A stretch of DNA of 64,000 bases, taken from the NCBI GenBank assembly GCA_900314855.1, contig OMWZ01000005.1, forward strand, positions 1-64,000, read 5' to 3'. How positions within the stretch are numbered: the stretch's first letter is position 1; each line of letters opens with the position of its first letter. Source of the DNA: an uncultured Selenomonadales bacterium (GTDB lineage Bacteria > Bacillota > Negativicutes > Acidaminococcales > Acidaminococcaceae). The notes under the pieces are model-generated. The model was not told the origin of the DNA and made no database searches. It saw only the letters and a program-made list of their open reading frames with translations. Shown piece after piece: positions 52,173-61,194 of the stretch. Position numbers and translations under genes: made by a program.

Positions 52173-52973
52173 TTGGTTGTCTTGTCTACAAAAAAGCGCA
52201 ATCTCCTCGTGTGCCTGTTGTTGGTGGCGCTGGTGGCGTCCGGAAGCATCTTGGCAACAGACTATTTCGATGACCGGATCTGTTTGCCCCCTATCGGCAA
52301 TGAAACGCCGAAGGTGCCTCCTATCACGGCGCTTTGCTACCACGAAGTGACGCCGGCGCGGCCGAAGGACATTTATAATGTGCCGCCGGACCAGTTCCGC
52401 AGCCATATCCGCCAGTTCCGCGAACAGGGCTGCCACTTCATCGACCTGCAGGATATCGAGGAGTATGTGAAGTACCATAAACCCCTGCCGGAGAAACCCG
52501 TGCTGATCGCCTTTGACGACGGCTACAAGGACAATTACACCTATGCGTTCCCGATCCTGAAGGAAGAGCGCGCCAAGGCGTCCTTTTTCGTAGTGAGCCA
52601 TTCCATTGGCGCAAAAAACCGCATGACGGTGAGCGACCTGAAGGAAATGGCGGCAGCGGGATTCAAAATCGGGTCCCATACGGTGAATCATGAAACCCTG
52701 ACGGGGATGAGCGACAAACAGCTCGACTATGAGTTCAAGACATCGCGGGACGAATTGCAGAAACTGCTCGGGATTAGGATCTACTGTATCGCCTATCCTT
52801 GCGGGTTCGCCAATGACAGGGTCATGAAGGAAGCCAAAAAATATTATGATTTTGCCTTCATCTCCAGCGTCGTCCCCAATCGGCCACAGACCCTGTTCAA
52901 CATCAATCGTTACGGCGTTTTCAACTGGAATACGCGCGTGGCGTCCATTTTCCGCCAGACTGTCTTCAAATGA
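52173..52973 (+). CDS. Polysaccharide deacetylase (NodB fold), membrane-anchored
   Basis: A carbohydrate esterase 4-type protein of 266 residues that would deacetylate N-acetylated glycans in the envelope. An N-terminal membrane or signal segment (about residues 9-28, NLLVCLLLVALVASGSI) precedes the NodB domain. Motif 1 is IAFDDGYKDNY (catalytic and metal Asp) and motif 2 is SHTVNH (metal His). AYPCGFAND follows as motif 3. I chose TTG 52173 because AGGA lies 7 bases upstream; no ATG fits. It lies alone between fbp and a two-gene unit on the other strand. Confidence 0.85.
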   Translation: MVVLSTKKRNLLVCLLLVALVASGSILATDYFDDRICLPPIGNETPKVPPITALCYHEVTPARPKDIYNVPPDQFRSHIRQFREQGCHFIDLQDIEEYVKYHKPLPEKPVLIAFDDGYKDNYTYAFPILKEERAKASFFVVSHSIGAKNRMTVSDLKEMAAAGFKIGSHTVNHETLTGMSDKQLDYEFKTSRDELQKLLGIRIYCIAYPCGFANDRVMKEAKKYYDFAFISSVVPNRPQTLFNINRYGVFNWNTRVASIFRQTVFK

Positions 52974-53025
52974 GCCGGTCACAAGGCGGGGAGGGGGACG
53001 CGCGGAACGCTTCCCACGCAGAAGA

Positions 53026-53067
53026 AAGGACTGTCCGAACCAGAAGGTTCCGACAGTCCTTTTTGTG
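53026..53067. terminator. Terminator after the deacetylase gene
   Basis: AAGGACTGTC, then GAACC, loop AGAA, GGTTC, then GACAGTCCTT, with one C-C mismatch, is followed by TTTTTG on the plus strand. The A-run before it also gives some minus-strand function for the convergent gene. Confidence 0.88.
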
Positions 53068-53098
53068 CGCTAAGAGGGGCTAGGGAATCTCCCGCGCT

Positions 53099-53926
53099 TC
53101 AGCAATTCCCCGTATACACGGAACGCAGATGCCGGCGCGCCACGCCGGCCAGGCGATACACGGTGGCGGTCGGCGTCTCGTCGCGGTCGACCATGTTCCA
53201 GCGCGGAAAGAACTTGGACACATGCAGGGGAATGTCCGGCGATAAGGAGGCGACCCAGGCCGCGAGGGCATCCATTTCTTCTTCCGTATCGTTTTCGCCG
53301 GGGATGAGGAGGGTCGTCAATTCCACGTGGGCATGGCGGACGGCCTCCACAATAAAAGCCTGGACGGTGGTCAGGTCTCCGCCGAGACGGGCGTACCAGT
53401 CGGGAGTAAAGCCCTTCAAATCGATGTTGTAGGCGTCCACGATGGGGGCCAGTTCCCGCGCCAGGGCCGCGTCGAAACAGCCGTTCGTGACGACGACATT
53501 GTACTGCCCCTGGGCATGGATCAAGGCGCCCGTGTCGCGGATGTATTCCCACGACAGCAAAGGTTCGTTGTAGGTGAAGGCCACGCCCAGATTGCCGCGG
53601 TCCCGCAGGCGCAGGGCCTCACGGGCAACTGCCCCGGGCGGGGTGACAAGGGGCCGGAAGGTATCGGACCCGGCCTGGGAAATGGGAAAATTCTGGCAAA
53701 AGGGGCAGCGCAGGTTGCAGCCATAGCTGCCCAGGGACAGGATGGTCCGGCCCGGATGGAAGCGCGCCAGGGGCTTCTTTTCAATGGGGTCCAGGGACGT
53801 CGCCGTCAGAACCCCGTAATTGCCGCATTGGAACGCGCCGTCCCGGTAGAGGCGGACATGGCAGAACCCGCGGGGACCGCCATCTTCCAGGCGGCAGTGG
53901 TGGGGGCAGAGGGAACAGACGGGCAT
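53099..53926 (-). CDS. AmmeMemoRadiSam system radical SAM enzyme
   Basis: A radical SAM protein of 275 residues. It opens MPVCSLCPHHCRLEDG..GFCHVR, a Cys-rich N-terminus found in this group and in pyruvate formate-lyase activases. The SAM-cluster motif is in GSYGCNLRCPFCQN, then FTYNEPLLSWEY, TNGC and YNIDLKGF. ATG 53926 follows AAGGTG. The neighbour upstream encodes the Memo-like/AMMECR1 protein, giving the conserved AmmeMemoRadiSam set. The set is widespread in anaerobes and archaea and its reaction is not known. Confidence 0.88.
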   Translation of the reverse strand: MPVCSLCPHHCRLEDGGPRGFCHVRLYRDGAFQCGNYGVLTATSLDPIEKKPLARFHPGRTILSLGSYGCNLRCPFCQNFPISQAGSDTFRPLVTPPGAVAREALRLRDRGNLGVAFTYNEPLLSWEYIRDTGALIHAQGQYNVVVTNGCFDAALARELAPIVDAYNIDLKGFTPDWYARLGGDLTTVQAFIVEAVRHAHVELTTLLIPGENDTEEEMDALAAWVASLSPDIPLHVSKFFPRWNMVDRDETPTATVYRLAGVARRHLRSVYTGNC

Positions 53927-53987
53927 GAAATCACCTTCTTTTGGCAGGTTGCAGCGGTTGGGGAGCGGGGCGGGAGGCACGGCGCGC

Positions 53988-55376
53988 TCAAAAATGGCGC
54001 ACGACTTCGAAGCGTTCCAGGGTGACGCCGTCTTCTTCTTCGGCGATCCCCGCTTTTTCCCGGGCGATGGACACTTGTTGTTCCACCGTCTCGACACCGT
54101 CCAGGTTCGGCAGGAGCAGGCCGGTGCGGCTGCCCTTGGTGACCACGACGCCGTAGCGTTTGACATCCAGGGCGGCGGGGGACGGAATCGGCTCCAGGGG
54201 CCCGAGGACGTCCACACTGTAGACCAGGTCCGGCAGTTCCGGCGGCGTCACGGCGGTGAACCGTGGGTCCTGGCTGCAGGCGGCGACCGCATTGTGACGG
54301 ATTTCTTCGGCAATATTGTCATACATGGGGCCGATGGTTCCGATGCAGCCCCGCAGGGAGCCGTGTTCCTGGAGGGACACGAAGACGCCGGCCCGGCGCT
54401 CCTTCATGTCCCCGGGCAGGTCTTCGGGAAGGCGCGGCATGCTGCCCGTGCGGACGAAGTGTTCCACGACGGCCCGGGCTAGCCGGACATAGCGATCCTC
54501 GCGCTCTCGCTGTTCCTGGCGCCGCGCCGTGCGGATTTCGTCGTAGCGCGACAGATAATGTCGCGAGGCATCTGTCCCGGTCGGGCGGAACACGCAGACG
54601 CCGTACCCGACCCCGAAGGGACCTTCGTACGAAAGTTGGCGTGCCTCCACGGCCAGGCCGTCCAGGGCGCCGGCCAGGATGGTAAAAGACCGGTGGCCGC
54701 ATTCGGCGGCCCGGGACAGGAAGTCTTCGTCAAAATCAAATAGTTCGTCGAAGCGGCCATGGCTTAGGATGTCCATGACGCGGCGATCGTAGGCGGGACC
54801 GGCTGAATCGAAGCCGTAAGGGCCGTCTTTCGTCAATTTATGCGACAAATCCCCGCTGGCGATAACGACAGCCCGGCGAGAAAGCCGCGAAGCTGTTTCG
54901 GCCAGCAGCATGCCCAGGCGGTAGTGCTCTTTCAGGGACAGGCCGGACAGGCCGATGCGTACGACCTTGACGTGGGGCAGCAACGGTTGCAGGTAGTGCA
55001 GGGGCAGCATGGTGGCGTGATCCAGTTCCGGCATGCGGTTTCCCAGGGGGCCGGCGGAGACCTGCGCTTGTCGCGCCAGGACGCCGAGTTGTTCCGCGAA
55101 TTCCGTATCGTAGACGCAGGACATCTGGACCTGCGGGGCGCCGAACGCGGCGAAGGATCCTTTGGCTCCCTTGCCGGGGGAGATATGAAAATAATTCGAA
55201 TAGAGCAGACTGTGAGGGGACAGGATGACGACGACGTCGGGCCGCAGGTCCGCGACGAACCGCATGGCTTCCCCGCAGGCCTCCGTGGTGGCCTGGATGG
55301 CGCGCTCTTCCCCCTGGCCGATGGCGGGCAGGAGAATAGGTGGATGAGGTACGGTAACCGCACCAAGAATAGACAT
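53988..55376 (-). CDS. AmmeMemoRadiSam system protein: LigB-like and AMMECR1 domain fusion
   Basis: A 462-residue protein made of two domains. Residues about 1-265 resemble the class III extradiol dioxygenase/Memo fold (AVTVPHPPILLPAIGQGEE, VVILSPHS, ASGDLSHKL). Residues about 280-462 are AMMECR1 (GVFVSLQEHGSLRGCIGTIG, HNAVAACSQDPRF, VVVTKGSRTGLLLPNL). The AMMECR1 motif LRGCIG is intact. Start ATG 55376 follows GGAGGAGGG. It is transcribed with the radical SAM gene 61 bases downstream. The substrate is unknown. Confidence 0.88.
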   Translation of the reverse strand: MSILGAVTVPHPPILLPAIGQGEERAIQATTEACGEAMRFVADLRPDVVVILSPHSLLYSNYFHISPGKGAKGSFAAFGAPQVQMSCVYDTEFAEQLGVLARQAQVSAGPLGNRMPELDHATMLPLHYLQPLLPHVKVVRIGLSGLSLKEHYRLGMLLAETASRLSRRAVVIASGDLSHKLTKDGPYGFDSAGPAYDRRVMDILSHGRFDELFDFDEDFLSRAAECGHRSFTILAGALDGLAVEARQLSYEGPFGVGYGVCVFRPTGTDASRHYLSRYDEIRTARRQEQREREDRYVRLARAVVEHFVRTGSMPRLPEDLPGDMKERRAGVFVSLQEHGSLRGCIGTIGPMYDNIAEEIRHNAVAACSQDPRFTAVTPPELPDLVYSVDVLGPLEPIPSPAALDVKRYGVVVTKGSRTGLLLPNLDGVETVEQQVSIAREKAGIAEEEDGVTLERFEVVRHF

Positions 55377-55428
55377 GGAATCCCTCCTCCGGTGAACAGT
55401 TTTTGAAAACACGCCGGTTCTCCCTTCT

Positions 55429-55457
55429 ATTATAACCGCTTTCGTTGACAGGACCAA
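55429..55457 (-). promoter_or_regulatory. Promoter of the AmmeMemoRadiSam pair
   Basis: On the minus strand TTGGTC (55457-55452) and TATAAT (55434-55429) are 17 bases apart. It overlaps the divergent promoter at 55445-55473. Confidence 0.75.
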
Positions 55458-55473
55458 GGGGCGTTGGTAAACT
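55445..55473 (+). promoter_or_regulatory. Promoter of the P-type ATPase-like gene
   Basis: TTGACA (55445-55450) and TAAACT (55468-55473) are 17 bases apart. The -35 lies inside the spacer of the opposite promoter, so the two promoters probably exclude each other. Confidence 0.72.
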
Positions 55474-55538
55474 GAAACCAGGGGAACGACAGGTTTCCGG
55501 AAGAAGGCTGCCTTCCCATCAATGACGAAAAGAAATGG

Positions 55539-57272
55539 ATGATTACGATGTCCGAATTCGAAACGGAAAAAACGGGCGGGACACCCGCGGAAGCGCCGCG
55601 CCGCCGGGAGCGGAAGCAAAGCCGCGCTGTGGCCGGCGAGTGGGGCCGTTTCCGACGGGCATGGCACTGGCTGGTGCCGCTGCTGGTCGTCGCCCTAACG
55701 GTGGAAACGCTCCCCGTCCTGGCGGAGTACGGCCTGGTCGCTCCCTGGTTCCGGCTGCCCGTCTTGGCCGGCCGCTGCAATCCCTGGGGCCTGGTGGAGC
55801 TGTTGCTCTTCCTGCCCATTGCCTGGACCGCCCGGGAATTTTACGGGTTTGCCTGGCACGATTTCCGCGCGGAAATTCCCTCGCCGGAAGTCCTCCTGAC
55901 GGTCAGCGCGGCCGCTTCCTTTTGCATGGGCCTGTACACGGCAGTGCAGATGGCCTTGGGCGTGCCGTACGATGTCCTGCCGCCGCTGTTTTTCCCGTAC
56001 AGCGGAATCTGCCTGACAGCGGGCCTCGGCGCCAACGCCCTGGATCGGTGGGGCAAGGTATCCCTGCCGTCTTTCCGCAACCGGCCGGCGCTGGTACTTC
56101 TGAGCGGCGCCATCCTGCTGTCGGTTGTCGCCTTCCTGAGCTTCTTTTTCACGGGGCGCCACACCTTTCCCCTTTGGCAGATCGTGGGCTCCCTTCTGAT
56201 TTTGGCCTGTCCGGCAGGACTGATGCCGGCGACCTCCCTGCCGGCCTTTGTCGCGGCATGGCATACGGCGCGGCAGCAGGTACTCCTGCGGGATGGCACG
56301 GTGCTGGGCGATTTCTGCCGGACAACCATGTTCGCTTTTTCCGAGACGGGAACCATGACGCGGGACCGGGTCCAATTGACGGATACGTTCGTGTTCCACC
56401 AGGCGCCGGAAACAGGGCTGCTGGGCCTGGCGGCGGCCATGGTACAGGGAGCGGACACCCCCGAGGCGCAGGCCATCCGCGAAGCGGCGGAAGGATGCCG
56501 CCTGCCGTCCCTCGCGGAAGTAAACATGCCTCCTTCCGGCGGCTTTGAAGCGCTTTGTTTCCACGAACGGGTCCGGCTGGGAACGAAGGAATACGTTTCC
56601 CGTTTTCTGGTCCTGCCTTCGGACGGAGACGCCTATGCGGACCGCCTGCTCCGGGAAGGGAAAACCGTGTGGTACCTGACGGTAGGACGCCGTCTGTATG
56701 CGGTGCTCGGATTTTCCGACACGTTGCGGGACGAAGTGCCTGCCGCCATGGACGCCTTGAAGAAGGAGGGCGTGCGGACCGCCGTCTTGACCGGGGAAAA
56801 CCGGCGGGCGGGCCAGTATCTGGGGAAATTGTCCGGTGCCGACCGCGTCGCGGCGGAACTGGCGCCGGAACACAAGGCGTCCCTGATCCGCGCCTTCCAG
56901 GCCGGCGGGGATATCCTGGCCGCCGTAGGCCGCGGGGCCGACGATGCCCCGGCCCTGGGGACAGCCGATACGGGCCTGGCCCTCGGCAGTGGGGACAAAG
57001 CGGTCTGGCAGGCGGCGCAGATCGTACTCCTGGACGACGATTTGGGACATTTGCCGCGGCTCCTGCGCCTCAGCCGACGTTGCGCGGCAGAGGCGCAGCG
57101 CGGGGCCTGGGTCGTGAGCCTGTTCAACGCCCTGCTCGCGCCGGCGGCCTGCGGCATTCTGACCTTGTTCGGCGGGCCTATGCTCACCCTTCCCATGGTC
57201 TTGGGGGCAGCCTTCCTGTCCTTCCTGTATTTGGCTGCCGCGGCCTGGTGTTTCAAAAAAAGCCGCGGCTAG
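55539..57272 (+). CDS. P-type ATPase homologue lacking catalytic residues
   Basis: A 577-residue membrane protein laid out like a metal-transporting P1B ATPase: paired membrane helices (about 44-65, 85-100, 120-165, 190-230), a cytoplasmic catalytic-like domain and two final helices (about 520-570). The key residues are changed. The phosphorylated Asp motif DKTGT is FSETGTMT (Asp to Ser, Lys to Glu). The membrane metal motif CPC is CPAGL. GDGxND is GRGADDAPAL, so the first Mg-binding Asp is Arg. TGDN is TGEN. No N-terminal metal-binding domain is present. The frame is fully open and the fold landmarks are kept, which argues against a recent pseudogene. Transport by phosphorylation seems impossible, so a regulatory or structural role is likely. 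The start is uncertain (ATG 55539 or 55548). Confidence 0.85.
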   Translation: MITMSEFETEKTGGTPAEAPRRRERKQSRAVAGEWGRFRRAWHWLVPLLVVALTVETLPVLAEYGLVAPWFRLPVLAGRCNPWGLVELLLFLPIAWTAREFYGFAWHDFRAEIPSPEVLLTVSAAASFCMGLYTAVQMALGVPYDVLPPLFFPYSGICLTAGLGANALDRWGKVSLPSFRNRPALVLLSGAILLSVVAFLSFFFTGRHTFPLWQIVGSLLILACPAGLMPATSLPAFVAAWHTARQQVLLRDGTVLGDFCRTTMFAFSETGTMTRDRVQLTDTFVFHQAPETGLLGLAAAMVQGADTPEAQAIREAAEGCRLPSLAEVNMPPSGGFEALCFHERVRLGTKEYVSRFLVLPSDGDAYADRLLREGKTVWYLTVGRRLYAVLGFSDTLRDEVPAAMDALKKEGVRTAVLTGENRRAGQYLGKLSGADRVAAELAPEHKASLIRAFQAGGDILAAVGRGADDAPALGTADTGLALGSGDKAVWQAAQIVLLDDDLGHLPRLLRLSRRCAAEAQRGAWVVSLFNALLAPAACGILTLFGGPMLTLPMVLGAAFLSFLYLAAAAWCFKKSRG

Positions 57273-57344
57273 CGGCGATTGGGAAGGACGCGGCGGACCA
57301 GGGATCCCCGCAAGGCTTCATCCGGGCAGCGCGGGCTGCTCTGT

Positions 57345-57373
57345 TGACGCACTTCTCGCCGGCCCCTATAATG
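57345..57373 (+). promoter_or_regulatory. Promoter of the DUF1015-serC unit
   Basis: TTGACG (57345-57350) and TATAAT (57368-57373) are 17 bases apart, about 78 bases before the gene. Confidence 0.85.
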
Positions 57374-57450
57374 AAAAGTATCTGATGATGGTTTTCGTTT
57401 CCACGCTGGCGACAACGGGAAACGCGAGTGGATAGAAGGAGGAATTTCCC

Positions 57451-58701
57451 ATGGCAACCATTCAACCGTTCCACGGCCTGCGTCCGTTACCGGAACTGGC
57501 GGCGGAAATTGCTTCCCTGCCGTATGATGTGATGGACACGGAAGAGGCGCGGCAGGAAATAGGACGGCACCCGTTGAGCTTTTTGACGGTGACGAAGGCA
57601 GAGGCGACCCTGGCACCGGGAACGGATCCTTACAGCCAGGCCGTGTACGACAAGGCGCGGGAGAACCTGCAGGCCTATGTGGCCGCCGGCCGCATGAAAC
57701 AGGACGAAAAATCGTGTTACTACATTTACCGTCAGATGATGGACGGACACATCCAGATTGGGGTGACAGCCTGTGTCCCTGTGGCGGAGTATCGCGCGGG
57801 CATCGTGAAACGGCATGAACTGACGCGTGCTGAGAAGGAACAGGACCGGGTGCGCCACATTGAGGCGACGCGCGCCCAGACCGGCCCCGTGTTCCTGACC
57901 TACCGCTGCCGGCCTGAAATCGATTCGTACATTTTGCGCCTTATGGGAGAACGGGAGCCGGTCTACAAGTTCTGTGCCGAGGACAACGTGAGCCATACGC
58001 TCTACGTTGTAGATAATCCCTTGGAAGTGCGGGAACTGACACGTCTTTTTACGGAGGTGCCGGCCTTCTACATCGCCGACGGCCATCACCGGTGCGCCGG
58101 GGCGGCCCGCGTGGCGGAAGAACGGGAACGCACGGACACGGGCGTCCACATGATTGATGAAATGCCGGAGTATGAATATTTCCAGGCCGTCCTTTTCCCC
58201 GACCGTATGCTCCATATCATCGACTACAATCGGCTGGTCAAGGATCTGGCGGGCCACACGAAGGAGGAGTTCCTGCAGGCCTTGAAAGCCTCTTTCGATG
58301 TCCTTCCCCAGGACCGGCCGGTCAAACCCGCGTCGCGCCATTCTTTCGGGATGTATCTGGACGGAAGCTGGTATCTGCTCCGGGCCAGGGAGGGGTCTTT
58401 CGACGCGGCAGACCGCATCGCCGCCCTGGATGTGTCCATCTTGCAGCAAAACGTGCTGGAGCCGCTCCTGCGGATCGGCGATCCCCGGACCGACAACCGT
58501 ATCGATTTCGTCGGCGGCATCCGCGGCCTGGGCGAGTTGGTGAAGCGTGTCGACAGCGGTATCTGGGCCGTAGCCTTTTCTTTGTATCCGACCTCTATGG
58601 GGGAGGTCATGGAAGTGGCCGATGCGGGCTTGATTATGCCGCCCAAGTCGACTTGGTTTGAACCGAAATTGCGGGATGGCATCGTCGTGCATTTGATCTG
58701 A
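57451..58701 (+). CDS. DUF1015 family protein
   Basis: A 416-residue cytoplasmic protein of a family often found next to serine synthesis genes. It starts ATIQPFHGLRPLPELAAEIASLPYDV, and has GIVKRHELTRAEKEQDRVRH, FYIADGHHRCAGAARV and FVGGIRGLGELVKRVDSG, all typical. Its biochemical role is unknown. The neighbourhood with serC, 23 bases downstream, and conservation of this pairing elsewhere suggest a link to phosphoserine metabolism. GGAGG lies before the ATG. Confidence 0.88.
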   Translation: MATIQPFHGLRPLPELAAEIASLPYDVMDTEEARQEIGRHPLSFLTVTKAEATLAPGTDPYSQAVYDKARENLQAYVAAGRMKQDEKSCYYIYRQMMDGHIQIGVTACVPVAEYRAGIVKRHELTRAEKEQDRVRHIEATRAQTGPVFLTYRCRPEIDSYILRLMGEREPVYKFCAEDNVSHTLYVVDNPLEVRELTRLFTEVPAFYIADGHHRCAGAARVAEERERTDTGVHMIDEMPEYEYFQAVLFPDRMLHIIDYNRLVKDLAGHTKEEFLQALKASFDVLPQDRPVKPASRHSFGMYLDGSWYLLRAREGSFDAADRIAALDVSILQQNVLEPLLRIGDPRTDNRIDFVGGIRGLGELVKRVDSGIWAVAFSLYPTSMGEVMEVADAGLIMPPKSTWFEPKLRDGIVVHLI

Positions 58702-58724
58702 GAAAGAAGAGGGGGGACGTCTTG

Positions 58725-59813
58725 ATGACGAATCGTATTTTCAATTTCAATGCCGGTCCGGCCACGCTGCCCCTGGAAGTCCTGCGGGAAGTGCAGGCGG
58801 AATTGCTTGATTTCCAGGGGACCGGCATGTCCATCCTGGAAATCAGTCACCGGAGCAAGGAGTTTCAGCAGGTCCTGGACGACGCGAAACAGGATATCCG
58901 TGATTTGCTGCACCTGTCGGACGATTTCGGCATCTGCTTTATGGCCGGCGGCGGGACGCTGCAGTTCAGCTGTGTGCCTGTCAATTTCCTGACGCCGGGG
59001 ACGATCGGCGCCTACGCCGTGACGGGAAGCTTTGCCGACAAGGCCCTGGAAGAGGCGCGCAAGGTCGGGGAGACAGCTGTTGTCTACTCTTCCCGGGAAC
59101 ACGGCTACAACCGCGTTCCTCTGCCGGCGGAAATCGTCCTGCCGGAACGGTGCGCCTACTTGCACATCACGGGCAACAATACCATCGAAGGTACGGAGTA
59201 CTTTGCCTATCCCGAGACGGGGGACATCCCCCTGGTGGCGGATTTGTCGTCGGATATCCTGTCCCGACCCATTCCCACGGACCGGTTTTCCCTGATTTAC
59301 GCCGGCGTGCAGAAGAACATCGGTCCGGCCGGCGCGGTCCTCGTCCTGGCGAAGAAGCAATTTCTGGAAGGGCGCAGCGGGAACATTCCCGTCATGCTGA
59401 ACTATGAGACCCTGATGAAGAAAGACTCGACGTACAACACCCCGCCGGTCTTCGCAATCTACATCGTGGGCAAGGTCGTGCGCTGGCTGAAGGAGCACGG
59501 CGGCCTGGAAGCGCGGGAAAAGGTAAACCGCGCCAAGGCGCGGCTCGTCTACGATGCCGTCGATGCCCACGCGGATTTCTACCGGGGCAAGGCGGACAAA
59601 GACTGCCGTTCCCTCATGAACGTGACGTTCAACTTGCCGACGGAAGAATTGGAAGCGGCCTTTGTCACCGAGGCGAAGATCTGCCAGCTCGGCGGGCTGA
59701 AAGGACATCGCAGCGTCGGCGGCATCCGGGCGTCCATCTACAATGCCATGCCGGTGGAGGGCTGCCAGGCGCTGGCGGACTTTATGGAACGGTTTTGGAA
59801 AGAGCATCACTGA
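58725..59813 (+). CDS. serC: Phosphoserine aminotransferase
   Basis: PLP enzyme converting 3-phosphohydroxypyruvate and glutamate to phosphoserine and 2-oxoglutarate in serine synthesis; it also acts in pyridoxal phosphate synthesis in some bacteria. It has 362 residues. NFNAGPATLPLEVLREVQ and SILEISHRSKEFQ lie at the N-terminus, and the PLP lysine is in IYAGVQKNIGPAG. The C-terminal LGGLKGHRSVGGIRASIYNAM matches the family. I chose ATG 58725, 8 bases after GGGGGGAC; a TTG at 58722 is closer to it. Confidence 0.96.
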   Translation: MTNRIFNFNAGPATLPLEVLREVQAELLDFQGTGMSILEISHRSKEFQQVLDDAKQDIRDLLHLSDDFGICFMAGGGTLQFSCVPVNFLTPGTIGAYAVTGSFADKALEEARKVGETAVVYSSREHGYNRVPLPAEIVLPERCAYLHITGNNTIEGTEYFAYPETGDIPLVADLSSDILSRPIPTDRFSLIYAGVQKNIGPAGAVLVLAKKQFLEGRSGNIPVMLNYETLMKKDSTYNTPPVFAIYIVGKVVRWLKEHGGLEAREKVNRAKARLVYDAVDAHADFYRGKADKDCRSLMNVTFNLPTEELEAAFVTEAKICQLGGLKGHRSVGGIRASIYNAMPVEGCQALADFMERFWKEHH

Positions 59814-59899
59814 GCGCGCGGCCGACGGAGCGGCGCGGCAGGAGCCGGGGCTGACGGGCGGCGGGAAGCGGGTAGGGTCGGAAGGGAAGCGAGGGCACG

Positions 59900-61009
59900 G
59901 TGCGGAAGCAATTTATCTACAAGGCGAAAGAAGGAAAAATGGTTCATGGCAGCTGCCTGGCGGCGCTGCCTGACGGACGGCTGCTCTGCGCCTGGTTCGG
60001 CGGGAGCCGTGAAGGGGCGGCGGATACGGAAATCTGGTTTTCCGTGGGCTATACGGCGTCGGAGTCCCTGCCGGTGCCGGAAGCGCCGGCAGACGAGGAG
60101 CAGGGTCTGCAATGCCGCTGGACCCCGGCGGTTTGCCTGACCCGGGAGGAAGAGGCCTGCTGGAATCCGGTCCTTCTTGTGTATCGGGAACACGTGTTCC
60201 TGTATTACAAGACCGGCAACAAGATTGCGGATTGGCAGACGAAGGTCCTGACGGCCCGGATGGATACGCTGTTCTGGAGCAAGGCGCGGCCCCTCGTGCT
60301 GGGCGACACGAGCGGCGGCCGCGGCCCCGTTCGGACGAAACCCGTCGTGCTGGTTTCGGGCCGCATTTGCGCTGGCGGCAGCGTCGAGCGGGGCGAGTGG
60401 CAGGCTTTCTGCGATTTTAGCGACGACGACGGACAGAACTGGACGAAGGGACCCCTGCTGGGGCTCAACCTGCTCACGGGCAACGCCGAGGCCACGAGCG
60501 GCTCCGGGCAGGAGCGATTGCCGTCGGAACTGCCGCCTCTGAGTCCCCAGAGCTTTAACGGCCGGGGCGTCATCCAGCCCGCCTTGTGGCAGGAAATGAA
60601 CGGCCGCCTGCATATGTATATGCGCAGTACGGAAGGATATTTGTATAGCAGCATCTCGGAAGACGATGGCCGGACCTGGACAGATCCTGTCGCCACGGCC
60701 CTGTACAACAACAACAGTGGCTTTGATTTGATCCGTACGCCCGGCGGCCGCCTTTTTCTGGCGTGCAATCCCGTTAGCGGCAACTGGGGGGCCCGTACGC
60801 CGCTGTCCTTGTTCCTGGGACGGGAGGACGGCAGCGAATGGGAAGTGTTCTGCCGCGTTCAGACGGGGAAGGGCGAATACAGCTACCCCAGCCTGACCTA
60901 CACCTTCGGCGGCCTGTGGTGCTCCTATACCTACAATCGCACAGCCATTGCCCTGTGCTTCCTGACCTGGAAGGACATTGCGGCGCGGCGTAAATTCCGC
61001 GTCGGGTGA
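59900..61009 (+). CDS. Sialidase-like (BNR/Asp-box) protein
   Basis: A six-bladed beta-propeller type protein of 369 residues. Two Asp boxes are seen, FSDDDGQNWTKG and SEDDGRTWTDP, along with MVHGSCLAALPDGRLLCAWFGGSREG near the N-terminus with its arginine. No signal peptide is present, so it is likely cytoplasmic, unusual for a true sialidase. Members of this group may act on sialic acid or other glycans, or be lyases of sugar acids. GTG 59900 follows GAGG. It is 86 bases after serC and ends at a strong terminator; an intergenic link to serC is possible. Confidence 0.78.
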   Translation: MRKQFIYKAKEGKMVHGSCLAALPDGRLLCAWFGGSREGAADTEIWFSVGYTASESLPVPEAPADEEQGLQCRWTPAVCLTREEEACWNPVLLVYREHVFLYYKTGNKIADWQTKVLTARMDTLFWSKARPLVLGDTSGGRGPVRTKPVVLVSGRICAGGSVERGEWQAFCDFSDDDGQNWTKGPLLGLNLLTGNAEATSGSGQERLPSELPPLSPQSFNGRGVIQPALWQEMNGRLHMYMRSTEGYLYSSISEDDGRTWTDPVATALYNNNSGFDLIRTPGGRLFLACNPVSGNWGARTPLSLFLGREDGSEWEVFCRVQTGKGEYSYPSLTYTFGGLWCSYTYNRTAIALCFLTWKDIAARRKFRVG

Positions 61010-61037
61010 GTTCGTGTCCAGGGCGTGGGCAGCCCCC

Positions 61038-61068
61038 AAAACAGCGTATTAGCGTACGCTGTTTTTTT
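61038..61068 (+). terminator. Terminator after the sialidase-like gene
   Basis: AAAACAGCGTA at 61038-61048 pairs with TACGCTGTTTT at 61055-61065, loop TTAGCG, followed by T residues. It separates the serC region from the tct genes. Confidence 0.92.
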
Positions 61069-61194
61069 AATAATGTCTGAAATTTCTTGAAAAATAGGTG
61101 GAAAGGGCATGCGGTATATGGTAAAATGACGGTAAAGTTGTTCGGAACCGGCGCGGGCTCCCGCGCCAGAATGGGAAGAAAGGATGCGGATTCC

